DNA from: Faecalicatena sp.
Lineage (GTDB): Bacteria; Bacillota; Clostridia; Lachnospirales; Lachnospiraceae
DNA length: 11,364 nt
Direction of reading: 5' to 3'
Assembly: GCA_009774255.1 (NCBI GenBank)
Contig: VSNK01000191.1
Location: 1-11,364 of the forward strand
The position numbers and the translations under genes are program-made. Each line of letters begins with the position of its first letter. The stretch's first letter is position 1. The notes under the pieces are model-generated. The model had not been told where the DNA came from, did not search any database, and was given only the letters and a program-made list of their open reading frames with translations. Positions 1-8,321 of the stretch are shown one piece after another.

Positions 1-1214
1 TAGTCATAGTTGAAATGAATTATAATCTTTTTTTCATTTTTCGTATTCTCAACAGACAGTCCCAGAAAATCGCAGGTATCTACATAATTCATTTTCTTAT
101 TTTTCAATTTCGTTATCTTGCGGAACCGTCTGCCACAACCGCAGCTATATTCTCTGTTATCTTTTTCTTCCGGGCAAATAATTTTACCGCAGTCTGGGCA
201 CAGCAGATAATTATGAGTATCTTCGATCAATACCATAAACCTCTGCCACTCCTGCAAATCATCACAGAGCCGCACCAAATATGAAATAGGGTCCTGGCTG
301 AAAATCATCCTTTTTCCATTGTCATACTTGTCCGTATGTTTATAAATTGCAACAGCCGCCATCTCCACAATACATCTGTTTTTCTCCCCTTTTCCCAGAC
401 TGTAAATACTTCCGGAAAAATAAAAATTCATTAAAAAACTGATGGCAGACAGACATCCATGATCATCGCACTCATACTTTTTCCTGATTTCCCGAGTATC
501 GACGGTACGGAAAAGCAGGCTGTTATTCAGCAGGGCTTTTATTTCTGAAAATGGAGTTTTCACCGTGGGGCTTACAATCTTAAAAAAAGGAGTAAATTGC
601 TGTATTTCCTCTGATACCCGAAAATAGTACGCCAGAGGATACCCGATATCATGGAACAAAGCCGCTGTAAAATAACTTTTATATACGATTTCCTTTAAAA
701 CCTTTTCTATATGTTTCTCCTCAAAAATATGCTCCTCTATATCCCCCCGGATACAGTCCATGATATAACAGCCATATTCATTTTCTTCTTTCAAAATACA
801 TGTTTCTATGTTTTTATCAATCCCGGCAGCATCCAGCATCACCAGACCCAGGTATGCATTGCGGAACTGATGCTTGTAATGTTCCCGGATCATCCGGGGA
901 TTTCCACTGGATGAATGCTCTAAAAAAATTGCGTTTTCAATGGAAGAATAATTGTTGACCAGCAGATTCTCCATCCCCTCAATACCGATATACCCATTCA
1001 GGATTTGCAGAATATTGTCAATAAGGCAAATTTCCTCCTCCGTTTCTTCTGAACTGTAGAATACCTGTAAGCTTCTGCTGATATCCGAAATCGCATCTGC
1101 TGTAAACTGCATAAGAACATATGGCTGTTCCTGACCGCATAGTTCCTTAAAAATAGCTTTCGCCCTGTCCTGAAAATACTGATACATTTCCTGATCATTT
1201 AAAATACGCTTCAT
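1..1214 (-). CDS. HD-domain phosphohydrolase with C-terminal zinc ribbon, cut by the window edge
   Basis: The reading frame opens at the ATG 1214-1212 and stays open for 404 codons to the window edge. The last two bases read TA, so a stop could follow immediately. Seen: a histidine pair in EHYKHQF (about residue 111), the HD dyad in ALFHDIGYP (H188, D189), DDHG (H252), IYKHTD (H293) and RLCDDLQEW (D318/D319). This is the order of metal ligands expected of an HD-superfamily phosphohydrolase. After it comes a zinc-ribbon pattern, CPDCGK (339-344) then CGCG (358-361). HD enzymes hydrolyse nucleotides, cyclic nucleotides or nucleic acids; the substrate cannot be read from the sequence. The start overlaps the stop of the ParA-type gene by 4 nt (ATGA) and has an AAGGA site a few bases upstream, so it is translationally coupled as the last visible gene of the operon. 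It may be the effector of the system (inference). Confidence 0.85.
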   Translation of the reverse strand, partial: MKRILNDQEMYQYFQDRAKAIFKELCGQEQPYVLMQFTADAISDISRSLQVFYSSEETEEEICLIDNILQILNGYIGIEGMENLLVNNYSSIENAIFLEHSSSGNPRMIREHYKHQFRNAYLGLVMLDAAGIDKNIETCILKEENEYGCYIMDCIRGDIEEHIFEEKHIEKVLKEIVYKSYFTAALFHDIGYPLAYYFRVSEEIQQFTPFFKIVSPTVKTPFSEIKALLNNSLLFRTVDTREIRKKYECDDHGCLSAISFLMNFYFSGSIYSLGKGEKNRCIVEMAAVAIYKHTDKYDNGKRMIFSQDPISYLVRLCDDLQEWQRFMVLIEDTHNYLLCPDCGKIICPEEKDNREYSCGCGRRFRKITKLKNKKMNYVDTCDFLGLSVENTKNEKKIIIHFNYD

Positions 1215-2149
1215 TTTCCGTCCTTCCGATCCTCACTGATATAATCCTCCCGATATTCTTTCAGGAGTACATAAGCATCTGTATTATTATCCAGATTCTT
1301 CACATTGTTTACAATTCCCCCTTTCATTTGTTTTTCACTATACTCCTTATAACGTATTTTTACATGCTCTTTATCAGACAGTTGGTCAAGAATATTCTCT
1401 GCAATTCCTTCCCAACTGATATGTAAACCGGAATCCTTCTTCTGGGCTGTCTTAATGCAATTCTGAATATCATTTAAAACAATGCTTACCTCACGTTCTT
1501 CACTGTGCATTACATCTGCACAGTCATTCAGACAATCAACCGTTTTCCTGATCTGTCCATTCTCGAATGTTGTAACGTAAAGTTCCTCCACACTAAGGTC
1601 ATATTTCTTCCGCAGATCATAAAACTTTTCTAAAAGCCTGCGCTCCATCCCGGAAAGACCGGGGGAGCAGTCTATGACAAACAGGCTGTTTTCGCCCATG
1701 TCCATACATTCTTCGAGAAAATCCATTATTTTATCTGCAAATATCGTGTTACTGTTCTTTTCATGCTGCTGCATTCTCCCATGAATATAATAATCTTGTC
1801 TCCGATTTGCAACCGGGTTCAGCAAAACAGCATACAATTTTCCTTTACTGTCGGAAGAAAGCCTCACTTCATTGCAGACCTTCTCCGCATTTTTCTTCCG
1901 GTATTCCTCAAAATAACATAGTTTATCCTCTTCCGGGAAAAGATAATATGACATACTGGTTCCCAGCCGGTCAATATCCACAAAATAGATATTGGGATAG
2001 TAAATTTCCCCATCTACCGGATCCGCACCCTTGCTCTCTTCAATCCTCTTCCATTCATGGATACAATGTGAGAGCGCCAGAGAGGATTTTCCTGTTCCCC
2101 CTTTAAAAGAGTTTACCATAATAATCTTAAATTTTTCTTTTTTACTCAT
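1211..2149 (-). CDS. ParA/MinD-type (SIMIBI) P-loop ATPase
   Basis: This is a 312-aa protein. It carries the deviant Walker A FKGGTGKSS (residues 15-23, with the signature lysine K16), a switch-I-like segment FVDIDRLGTS (56-65) and a Walker B-like FVIDCSPGLS (157-166). These mark the ParA/MinD/Mrp branch of dimerising ATPases. Homologues position plasmids, septa or protein assemblies through ATP-dependent dimerisation. The start is set at 2149 because the Walker A motif lies close to it, as is normal for the family, and a GGAG site stands 7 nt upstream. A longer frame to 2299 would only add residues translated from the upstream gene in another frame. It overlaps the end of the 963-aa gene by 8 nt and the HD gene by 4 nt. 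No DNA-binding ParB partner or centromere-like repeat is visible, so a partition role is unlikely; a switch or assembly role inside this operon is more plausible (inference). The C-terminal 100 residues are not recognised. Confidence 0.88.
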   Translation of the reverse strand: MSKKEKFKIIMVNSFKGGTGKSSLALSHCIHEWKRIEESKGADPVDGEIYYPNIYFVDIDRLGTSMSYYLFPEEDKLCYFEEYRKKNAEKVCNEVRLSSDSKGKLYAVLLNPVANRRQDYYIHGRMQQHEKNSNTIFADKIMDFLEECMDMGENSLFVIDCSPGLSGMERRLLEKFYDLRKKYDLSVEELYVTTFENGQIRKTVDCLNDCADVMHSEEREVSIVLNDIQNCIKTAQKKDSGLHISWEGIAENILDQLSDKEHVKIRYKEYSEKQMKGGIVNNVKNLDNNTDAYVLLKEYREDYISEDRKDGK

Positions 2150-5033
2150 CTGTATTCTCCATAATCTGATATAATTGCTGCATTTTCCTTTTGGTATCTT
2201 TTTCCAAAATATGCAGAGTTTCTTCTGCCTGAAGGCAGTCCCGCAGCATATCCTTCTGATAGGAACTCTGAAATTCACTGATCGTATACTCATCATCAAT
2301 GCTGCTCTGCTTTCGGATAAATTTCAGCATATCCTGAAATACCGCAGCAGCAGAAATATCCGTAGTCCGCCTTATCCACCGTCTATATTTTTTCTCTGTG
2401 TACTGTATCTCAGGCATTAGTTCCGTGCGTTCCAGATAATCCACCATCAGCACTGCCTCATAACTCTCTGCCCGCTCATAGAGTGTGGTGATCAACTTTT
2501 GCTTGAACCATGGATTCTCATAAATGAACCTTGCCAGATTTTTTGCGAATTCCACATAGTGCTCTTTTCTGTCCCGGTTTTTTAAGGGATACTGCTCTAT
2601 GCAAACCTCCAGTCGCATTCCCAAAACTCCATTTTCATAAAATGTTATGAGATAAGGAATTTCTTTCTCCTTATCCGTATAAAGGAGAGATTTTATCTCT
2701 GGAACTCCCAACATCTCCTCCAAAAATGGCTCTAACCCCACACGTACTTCTGCCTTTTTTCCAGGCAGAAGAGTTCTTCGCCTGCTTCGCTTACAAAAAT
2801 TTAATAACAGCATCTCCTGTCCCGGAACAATACTTTTTCTTGCCTGAAATTCAGATATATGGTAAATATGTCGGAGAATATTTGGATTGGAGGACATGAC
2901 AACCACAGTAAGCCTGGGATTATCCTTAACCGCGTCAGTAATGGTATGGAAAATGGCCGGCTTTAATTCCCTGGTATTCCAGTAGGTGATCTTTGCCTCT
3001 TCCTCCAGCTCAATATGGTGGATACTGTCCCATAGCAGTTCCAATATACTCTCGTCCTGAGACGTTTTTCTGTCCAGGTCCTTCTCCACATCCAGCCTTT
3101 CCATCTGAACACGGAACAAATTATCCTCACCTTTCCAGGCAGACAGCCTCGGCTTCTGATAGAGCAGCCGGCTGTCTGCCAGAAACAGCAGATCCGAATC
3201 TGCGATTATTTTTTCAAGATCATATTCATTGTCCTTCCAATAAAGTTCTCGTGTAAAGCGAAACAGTACCTGTGGATAGTCTATGTCGAACTCCATAAAT
3301 TCCTGCAATTGTCTTTTCAGCTCTTCCTCTTTCTCACTGACAATATTCAAAATCACCTTATGCACCATACATTCTTTTGAATCCGGCAGTCTCTGAAGCT
3401 TTTCTACCATGGACATGATCTCTCTGATGTCATTAAGATCCACCACAGTTACACGGATTTCCGGTAAAAATGGCTGGCTGGCAATATAATCCATCATATC
3501 TTCGTTGAGGACACGGATATGTATCCAGGAACCCGCCGTATGGTCATCTACCCTGCGGAAAGTGACATTCGCATCCCATTTTTGAAGGCTGGTATAATCC
3601 AACTGATACAATTGCCGATTCCAGAGCATATATTGTATCGGAAAATTCATCTGTTCTTTTTGCGCCCGAACACGGATCGCATCCTGACTGAACGAATCGT
3701 CATAATGATTCAGCCTGTCCCAGTATTCCTCAAACTTTTCCTGTAAATTCCAATAATAATAGCCCATCACAGGATGGTAAAAGGGCATAGTCAGTTCCCC
3801 GTCTTTCTCTTCACAAAACAGGCATTGAATCCTGCTCAGCAGATCTGTCCCCACGCAGTTCCTTACAATTCCATCATCCGCCAGGCAGTTCCCAAGGAAC
3901 CGAAAGTAAGTTTTCACAAATTCTTTCTGGCTCAAAACATAATGGAATAGATACGGCGGAGGATATTCGTTTCCTTTTTCTATAGCTTCTGTAAGGTTCT
4001 CCTCAAGTTCATTCAGGCCATCTAATATTTCAATTCGTTTTCTTTCCGTAAAATTTAAACACCTTAATTCTTCTTTTATCTCTCTTAATTTTTCTCTTAA
4101 ATGCGCTGTTTCAGGATACTGAAATAACCGGCTGCTCTCCGTCAGCAGATTTTCTTCCTCCGCTTCTTTTTCCGCGAAAAGTTCCTCTTCTATTTCTTTC
4201 ATACAGTTCTGGACATTTTCCTGAATGGCATATTGATAAGAATTATCATATTGCCGCTCCTCCTGCTGTTGCTTATCGCGGTCTCCGGGGGGCTGCTGGT
4301 TTCCTTTAAATAACTGCTCAATCCGATCATCATAAAAAATGTTCTGAAACAGGCGCTGAAAGTCGTTTCGGGAAAGACAGCGGATAATTTCCTTCTCTTC
4401 TGTTCCCCTGAATTTTACCTTCTGCCCCGTAATCCCACCGAGCAGACGCGTCTCCACCAAAAGCGGGTTTGAATTACGGATCATCCTCTGAAGCTGCCGT
4501 TTTGACAGCCTCTTTTCTTTCGGGAGCCTTTTCATGGACCAGATTTCGAATTGATATAGGTTCCGCACCATTTTTTCAGCGCTGCACGTTCCTTCTTTAC
4601 TGCATTCTTCTGTATATTTTAACAAATCCTCCAGGGAAATCTGTTTTTGTTCCAGCACTGTTCCCAGAATCTTCCGGCATTCTGAATCCAATTCCAGATC
4701 AAATGCAGTCTGCAGGCAGTCCCACAGCATTTCCTGGTCATCCGGTATGACAGGATATTCAATGAAATCCTTTAAAGAGTCAATCATCTCCACACTGTCG
4801 CTGGATAACAAGACAATCTGCCGCACTTTCGGTTCATTTCTCAGCCTGACAGCATCCGCATAATCTTTTCTTTCCACCCATACCGTCCGATAAGATTGCC
4901 CGGGCAGGCTCTTTTTCAGGAAATACCGGGCAAGCTCTTTCTCCACATCTACAATGGCAATAAAGAATTCCGGCCTTTTGTCTACTAACATCTCAATATA
5001 TTTTTCCAGATATCTTTTGAATTTCTCTGTCAT
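2142..5033 (-). CDS. Large uncharacterised protein, operon subunit with acidic coiled-coil middle
   Basis: This 963-aa protein is not recognised with confidence. The first 100 residues alternate strands and helices (for example EFFIAIVDVEKE near 22 and RQIVLLSSDS near 71) like a small Rossmann-type domain. The pattern AVRLRNEPKVRQIVLL followed by IDSLKDF is faintly reminiscent of the N-terminus of DptH of the Dnd restriction module. Residues about 255-355 are rich in Glu, Lys and Gln and probably form coiled coil. A second alpha/beta region around 710-750 contains TVVVMSSNP. There is no GxxxxGK[ST] motif, so it is not a P-loop helicase, and no HD, PLD or nuclease motif was found by eye. No signal peptide or membrane segment is seen. 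The start ATG overlaps the stop of the 516-aa gene as ATGA. Because it sits between an ATPase pair, it is likely a scaffold or recognition subunit (inference). Confidence 0.85.
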   Translation of the reverse strand: MTEKFKRYLEKYIEMLVDKRPEFFIAIVDVEKELARYFLKKSLPGQSYRTVWVERKDYADAVRLRNEPKVRQIVLLSSDSVEMIDSLKDFIEYPVIPDDQEMLWDCLQTAFDLELDSECRKILGTVLEQKQISLEDLLKYTEECSKEGTCSAEKMVRNLYQFEIWSMKRLPKEKRLSKRQLQRMIRNSNPLLVETRLLGGITGQKVKFRGTEEKEIIRCLSRNDFQRLFQNIFYDDRIEQLFKGNQQPPGDRDKQQQEERQYDNSYQYAIQENVQNCMKEIEEELFAEKEAEEENLLTESSRLFQYPETAHLREKLREIKEELRCLNFTERKRIEILDGLNELEENLTEAIEKGNEYPPPYLFHYVLSQKEFVKTYFRFLGNCLADDGIVRNCVGTDLLSRIQCLFCEEKDGELTMPFYHPVMGYYYWNLQEKFEEYWDRLNHYDDSFSQDAIRVRAQKEQMNFPIQYMLWNRQLYQLDYTSLQKWDANVTFRRVDDHTAGSWIHIRVLNEDMMDYIASQPFLPEIRVTVVDLNDIREIMSMVEKLQRLPDSKECMVHKVILNIVSEKEEELKRQLQEFMEFDIDYPQVLFRFTRELYWKDNEYDLEKIIADSDLLFLADSRLLYQKPRLSAWKGEDNLFRVQMERLDVEKDLDRKTSQDESILELLWDSIHHIELEEEAKITYWNTRELKPAIFHTITDAVKDNPRLTVVVMSSNPNILRHIYHISEFQARKSIVPGQEMLLLNFCKRSRRRTLLPGKKAEVRVGLEPFLEEMLGVPEIKSLLYTDKEKEIPYLITFYENGVLGMRLEVCIEQYPLKNRDRKEHYVEFAKNLARFIYENPWFKQKLITTLYERAESYEAVLMVDYLERTELMPEIQYTEKKYRRWIRRTTDISAAAVFQDMLKFIRKQSSIDDEYTISEFQSSYQKDMLRDCLQAEETLHILEKDTKRKMQQLYQIMENTDE

Positions 5034-6580
5034 AACAGCCTGAATTCCCCCTTTTCTTCCGGAAGCGTCACTACATAGCCACTGTCTGAAAGCCTCACCA
5101 GACAGTTGTTCTCATCCAGATTATCCAATAGCGCCTGCTCATTTTGCCGAAATTCCTGAAGCGGTACTTTTATCTGCAGACTTTTTAAAATCTGATCCAT
5201 TTTCTCGGATTTTTGTGTACAGATTCCATAACGCTCTTCCAGATCTGCAAGAAAGCTGTCCAGATATGCATAACTCCTTTCCTTTCTCGCCAGATACAGC
5301 CTTACAAAAAATTCGAGCAAAGACGGAGAAAACGCAAAATACTTATGTCTGGATCTGCTGTTCGGAAAAACAAAGCCAATATCTTTTCCACATGTAGGAA
5401 GTGTGGACGAAATTTTTGTTAGCGCTGAGCCCTGACGTGCCTGACTGACATTCATATATAATGTCACAAACTCCTTTTTTTCGAACGAATATTTTTTTCC
5501 TTCCTCCGTCAATTTAAACGCTTTTTGCATAGAATCATTCATGGAATGAGCTGTCGTTTTTGTAAAACGAGAATTAAAAACCCGCTTTACAAAATCAATA
5601 AACGTCTCGCTGCTTTCACTTTCCTCACCAGCTTCTCCCTGAATTTTATCCACATACAACGTGGTTCCCTTTTTCCAGACATAAATAAGGCCTTTTTCAT
5701 CCGTTTCTTTTTCCATCTGGAGAATATAGAATTCTTTCAATTCTTTCGGAAACACTTCTCTGAGCTTCGCATAATTCTGAACACAGGCGCGGTGAAACGC
5801 ACCCCCGCTGAGCAGATGGCTGGTAGCCGACCCCTGGCATAAAATACAGCCATCCTCTCCCTTTGCCTTTGGATTGACATTTTTCTTGACAATAAACTGT
5901 ATGACATAAGTGTTGAGAAGCGTAGCCAGATAATCGTACTTTTTATAGAAATCCAGTTCTTTAAAAGACGGATGTTGCAGAAGGCGGGATAAATCTTCCT
6001 GAAAATTCCTACAGACCTGCCGATACTGCTTTTTCCTTAACCGAACAATAAATTCCGCATTTTTCATGGTAGGCATTTTTCGATAATTCTCTTGAAAAAG
6101 CTTTTTGCACATTTCATTCAACAGATAATTTACACCTGTTGCATCCCCATATAAATACTCCTGCAACTTGTCCTGGAGATCCGTGAAATTTTCTTTTTTG
6201 TCAACATCCGGCAGCATATTATAAAGCAGATGCCGTAAATTAAGTTTTGAATTCCTCAGCATCTGGGGACGCAGAGGAAAATAGAAATCCTCGTTTTCAT
6301 AGTTCGTCTGTATGGTATCCAACCCTGAAAACCGCTGAAAAAAACGGTCAAATGAGTCTTTTAATTGCTCAAGCTTCTGCTCGTCGTCCTCTTCACAGTT
6401 CAAAATCCCTGCTTTTATAAATCCCGCACAACTGATTTTTCTCAGCTTTTCTTCCTGAGGCACCTGAAAAAATTCAGACAAAAAATTATTTGCCAACAGA
6501 TATTTCGGAGTCTCCGGCCCTATAATCCCGATATAGGCGCTTAATACATTTTTATTTTCTTGTTTCCGTTTTTTTTCCAT
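5030..6580 (-). CDS. DptG-like protein with zinc-binding cluster and winged-helix-like C-terminus
   Basis: This 516-aa protein starts with a basic Lys/Arg/Glu tail followed by mainly helical sequence. Residues 245-266 hold CILC and then HRAC, a CxxC...HxxC set that looks like a zinc site. The last 110 residues run KYFAFSPSLLEFFVRL, then LDSFLADLEERYGI, then LVRLSDSGYVV. This order (FS/LL helix, LxxLEERYGI helix, SDSG-YV wing) resembles what I recall of the C-terminus of DptG, a partner of the DptF ATPase in Dnd phosphorothioation-dependent restriction. That match is by eye and not confirmed by search. The gene begins 8 nt after the upstream ATPase stop, with a GAAGG site inside the end of that gene, and overlaps the next gene by 4 nt. 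Such coupling suggests production of fixed ratios of interacting subunits. If the DptG link fails, it should be called an uncharacterised operon protein. Confidence 0.82.
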   Translation of the reverse strand: MEKKRKQENKNVLSAYIGIIGPETPKYLLANNFLSEFFQVPQEEKLRKISCAGFIKAGILNCEEDDEQKLEQLKDSFDRFFQRFSGLDTIQTNYENEDFYFPLRPQMLRNSKLNLRHLLYNMLPDVDKKENFTDLQDKLQEYLYGDATGVNYLLNEMCKKLFQENYRKMPTMKNAEFIVRLRKKQYRQVCRNFQEDLSRLLQHPSFKELDFYKKYDYLATLLNTYVIQFIVKKNVNPKAKGEDGCILCQGSATSHLLSGGAFHRACVQNYAKLREVFPKELKEFYILQMEKETDEKGLIYVWKKGTTLYVDKIQGEAGEESESSETFIDFVKRVFNSRFTKTTAHSMNDSMQKAFKLTEEGKKYSFEKKEFVTLYMNVSQARQGSALTKISSTLPTCGKDIGFVFPNSRSRHKYFAFSPSLLEFFVRLYLARKERSYAYLDSFLADLEERYGICTQKSEKMDQILKSLQIKVPLQEFRQNEQALLDNLDENNCLVRLSDSGYVVTLPEEKGEFRLL

Positions 6581-6588
6581 AAGGCTGG

Positions 6589-8184
6589 TTAACCTTCTCT
6601 CTTCAATTTTATCACTTTTTTCCCTTTATACAGAATCCGGTTCAGCTCCTGAATGCTAAGTGAAAAATTGCAATATCTGCTTTCCTCCTGGCTGACAAAT
6701 TTCACCAGCATCTTCTCATATGCCCCTTCTTTCTTCCTCAATATTTTCCGGAAAAAAGTATTAATTGTATACTCTTCAATTGATTTACTGTTATGGCTCA
6801 GATAAAAGTATTCATCCGCCATCATCAGATACCGGAACAGCTTATAATCAATCATCAGCGTAATCTTTTCCAACATATCTCCATTTTCTTCATCCGCCGG
6901 ATAGACATAACTCATTCCAAAACAGTTTTGATTCCTCATTTTCCCGGCATCTTTCTCTAACCTGTTAAAATCCAGATCATACCGATGCCAGATAATGTCA
7001 ATCGTCCCCAATTCAAACTCTGTCTGAATATCATCCCCCAGCATAGAGGGGGTATCCGCAACTTTCATTGACAGATCGCTCTGCCCTCTTCTGGTAAGCC
7101 GTCCGATCCCCCTTTTAATCTGGTATAAAACTCCATCCTGAATCATCTCCGATGCGACATAGGGTTCTCTGTCAAAACAGCGCAGAGCCTCCCGGAACTC
7201 AGAAAGGTAATCCACCGCCAGAAGCTCATACTTGTTGTCTTGTGCTTCAAAAAAACGGAGGCGCATTTTCATTTTATATTCATCAAGATCACTATATTTT
7301 TCTTCCAGGCCAAAAGTTCCACTTTTCTTGAAAGCAGGATCCATCCGGCTGATTTTCTGTAAAATTTTATCTTTTTTCAAGTTAAAAATATTTGCATATC
7401 TGTTGCTTTCAGAAGGTTCCCGTTCCCTCCTCTCCTTGCACCCCTCCCCCATCGTAACCAGATGAGCCAGCAGTGACAGCAATTCCCTGAATGTAATATG
7501 GTTTCCCATCAGAAAAACTGTATCGCACAAAACTCTGACACTCTCCACCCCTCTCGGGGAACGCAAAAAGTCTATATTTTCCTTATAAGCACAGCATGTA
7601 CATTGCTTACATTCTTTGTCCGGGCATTGCTTCCCATCATACTCATAAAACGATTCCACAATCCTCCGAAATACTTCCCGGTCATCAGCAAGATTTCTTT
7701 TTTCAAAGTTAATAATCTTAACCCTTTCATTTTTATGGTTCAATGCATCAAGCAGTGCTTCATCATACATCAGGACACTCTTTGTGAAAATTCCAACATT
7801 GGCCGCTATAATAATCCTCTTGTCCGAACTTCCATCCATAATCTCCGCTATTGTTTTGATGACCTCTTTTTTCCCCGTCACCTGCTGTTTCCCCATCCCG
7901 GCTGCCCTGCTTTCCTCAGGCAGTGCAGAAAAATCCTGATAAATTTGAAACTGGTGTTCCACAAGCCTGTCATGCAGACTTCTCAAAAGATGAGATTTCC
8001 CATCCCCGGCTTCACCTGTGAGCAAAATAAATTGAAGGTGTTCCATATCCTTTAATATATCATCTTCTTCTGACAACGACACCCGAAATTCTTCATCCGT
8101 TCTCCGCTCATCAACCATATATGCATGCCCCTGATAGGAAGAACAGTACATTAGCAACTCCTGAACCTTTTCTTTTATATTCAT
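6589..8184 (-). CDS. AAA+/P-loop ATPase, DptF-like, first gene of the operon
   Basis: This is a 531-aa protein. Walker A is GEAGDGKS (57-64) followed by HLL. A hydrophobic strand ending RIIIAANVG (123-131) supplies an Asn in the place of AAA+ sensor 1. A cysteine knuckle CPDKECKQCTCC (187-198) may bind zinc. The helix HITFRELLSLLAHLV (229-243) fits the AAA+ lid region. The layout and the short GDGKSH walker followed by NVG recall DptF of the Dnd restriction module, which couples ATP use to a DNA-degrading complex; this is a resemblance, not a proven match. The start at 8184 has an AGGGGA site 6 nt upstream. It is the promoter-proximal gene; the second gene follows after 8 nt. No membrane segment is seen. 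It could equally be an AAA+ member of another defence family. Confidence 0.88.
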   Translation of the reverse strand: MNIKEKVQELLMYCSSYQGHAYMVDERRTDEEFRVSLSEEDDILKDMEHLQFILLTGEAGDGKSHLLRSLHDRLVEHQFQIYQDFSALPEESRAAGMGKQQVTGKKEVIKTIAEIMDGSSDKRIIIAANVGIFTKSVLMYDEALLDALNHKNERVKIINFEKRNLADDREVFRRIVESFYEYDGKQCPDKECKQCTCCAYKENIDFLRSPRGVESVRVLCDTVFLMGNHITFRELLSLLAHLVTMGEGCKERREREPSESNRYANIFNLKKDKILQKISRMDPAFKKSGTFGLEEKYSDLDEYKMKMRLRFFEAQDNKYELLAVDYLSEFREALRCFDREPYVASEMIQDGVLYQIKRGIGRLTRRGQSDLSMKVADTPSMLGDDIQTEFELGTIDIIWHRYDLDFNRLEKDAGKMRNQNCFGMSYVYPADEENGDMLEKITLMIDYKLFRYLMMADEYFYLSHNSKSIEEYTINTFFRKILRKKEGAYEKMLVKFVSQEESRYCNFSLSIQELNRILYKGKKVIKLKREG

Positions 8185-8190
8185 TATGTA

Positions 8191-8196
8191 TCCCCT
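8191..8196 (-). promoter_or_regulatory. Ribosome binding site of the operon's first gene
   Basis: AGGGGA on the minus strand lies 6 nt before the ATG at 8184, which fixes this start. Confidence 0.75.
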
Positions 8197-8212
8197 ATGT
8201 TATCTAACTATA

Positions 8213-8237
8213 ATGGCAGTATTCATTTAACTGCCAT
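8213..8237. promoter_or_regulatory. Perfect 8-bp inverted repeat in the operon leader, possible operator
   Basis: ATGGCAGT (8213-8220) and ACTGCCAT (8230-8237) are perfect inverted copies around a 9-base AT-rich centre. On the minus strand the repeat is followed at once by TATAGT (8212-8207), which could serve as a -10 box, although no good -35 pairs with it. The site is 29 bases from the start codon of the ATPase gene. The spacing of the half-sites, one and a half to two helical turns, suits a dimeric repressor. It could instead form a hairpin in a leader RNA made from the upstream promoter. No regulator gene is in the operon within this window. Confidence 0.45.
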
Positions 8238-8321
8238 CATTCATGGTACCCAACACAGTACACATGCCCTCTGTAATGTCCATACTTTTTTCCTGTCATG
8301 TTGAAAATTCTTCATTTTTTC

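Noticed and set aside
998..1198. 66-aa minus-strand frame
   Set aside because: It is an out-of-frame shadow of the HD-domain gene, which carries the recognisable motifs.
1211..2149. Plasmid or chromosome partition locus
   Set aside because: No ParB-type gene, parS-like repeats or replication gene accompany the ParA-type ATPase, and it is translationally coupled to non-partition genes.
2150..2299. N-terminal extension of the ParA-type protein to 2299
   Set aside because: It lies inside the upstream 963-aa gene in another frame, has no ribosome binding site, and would push the Walker A motif far from the N-terminus; the start at 2149 has a GGAG site at proper spacing.
7498..8055. 185-aa plus-strand frame opposite the AAA+ ATPase
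   Set aside because: It is antisense to a gene with clear Walker motifs; the product has no domain-like sequence and no ribosome binding site.
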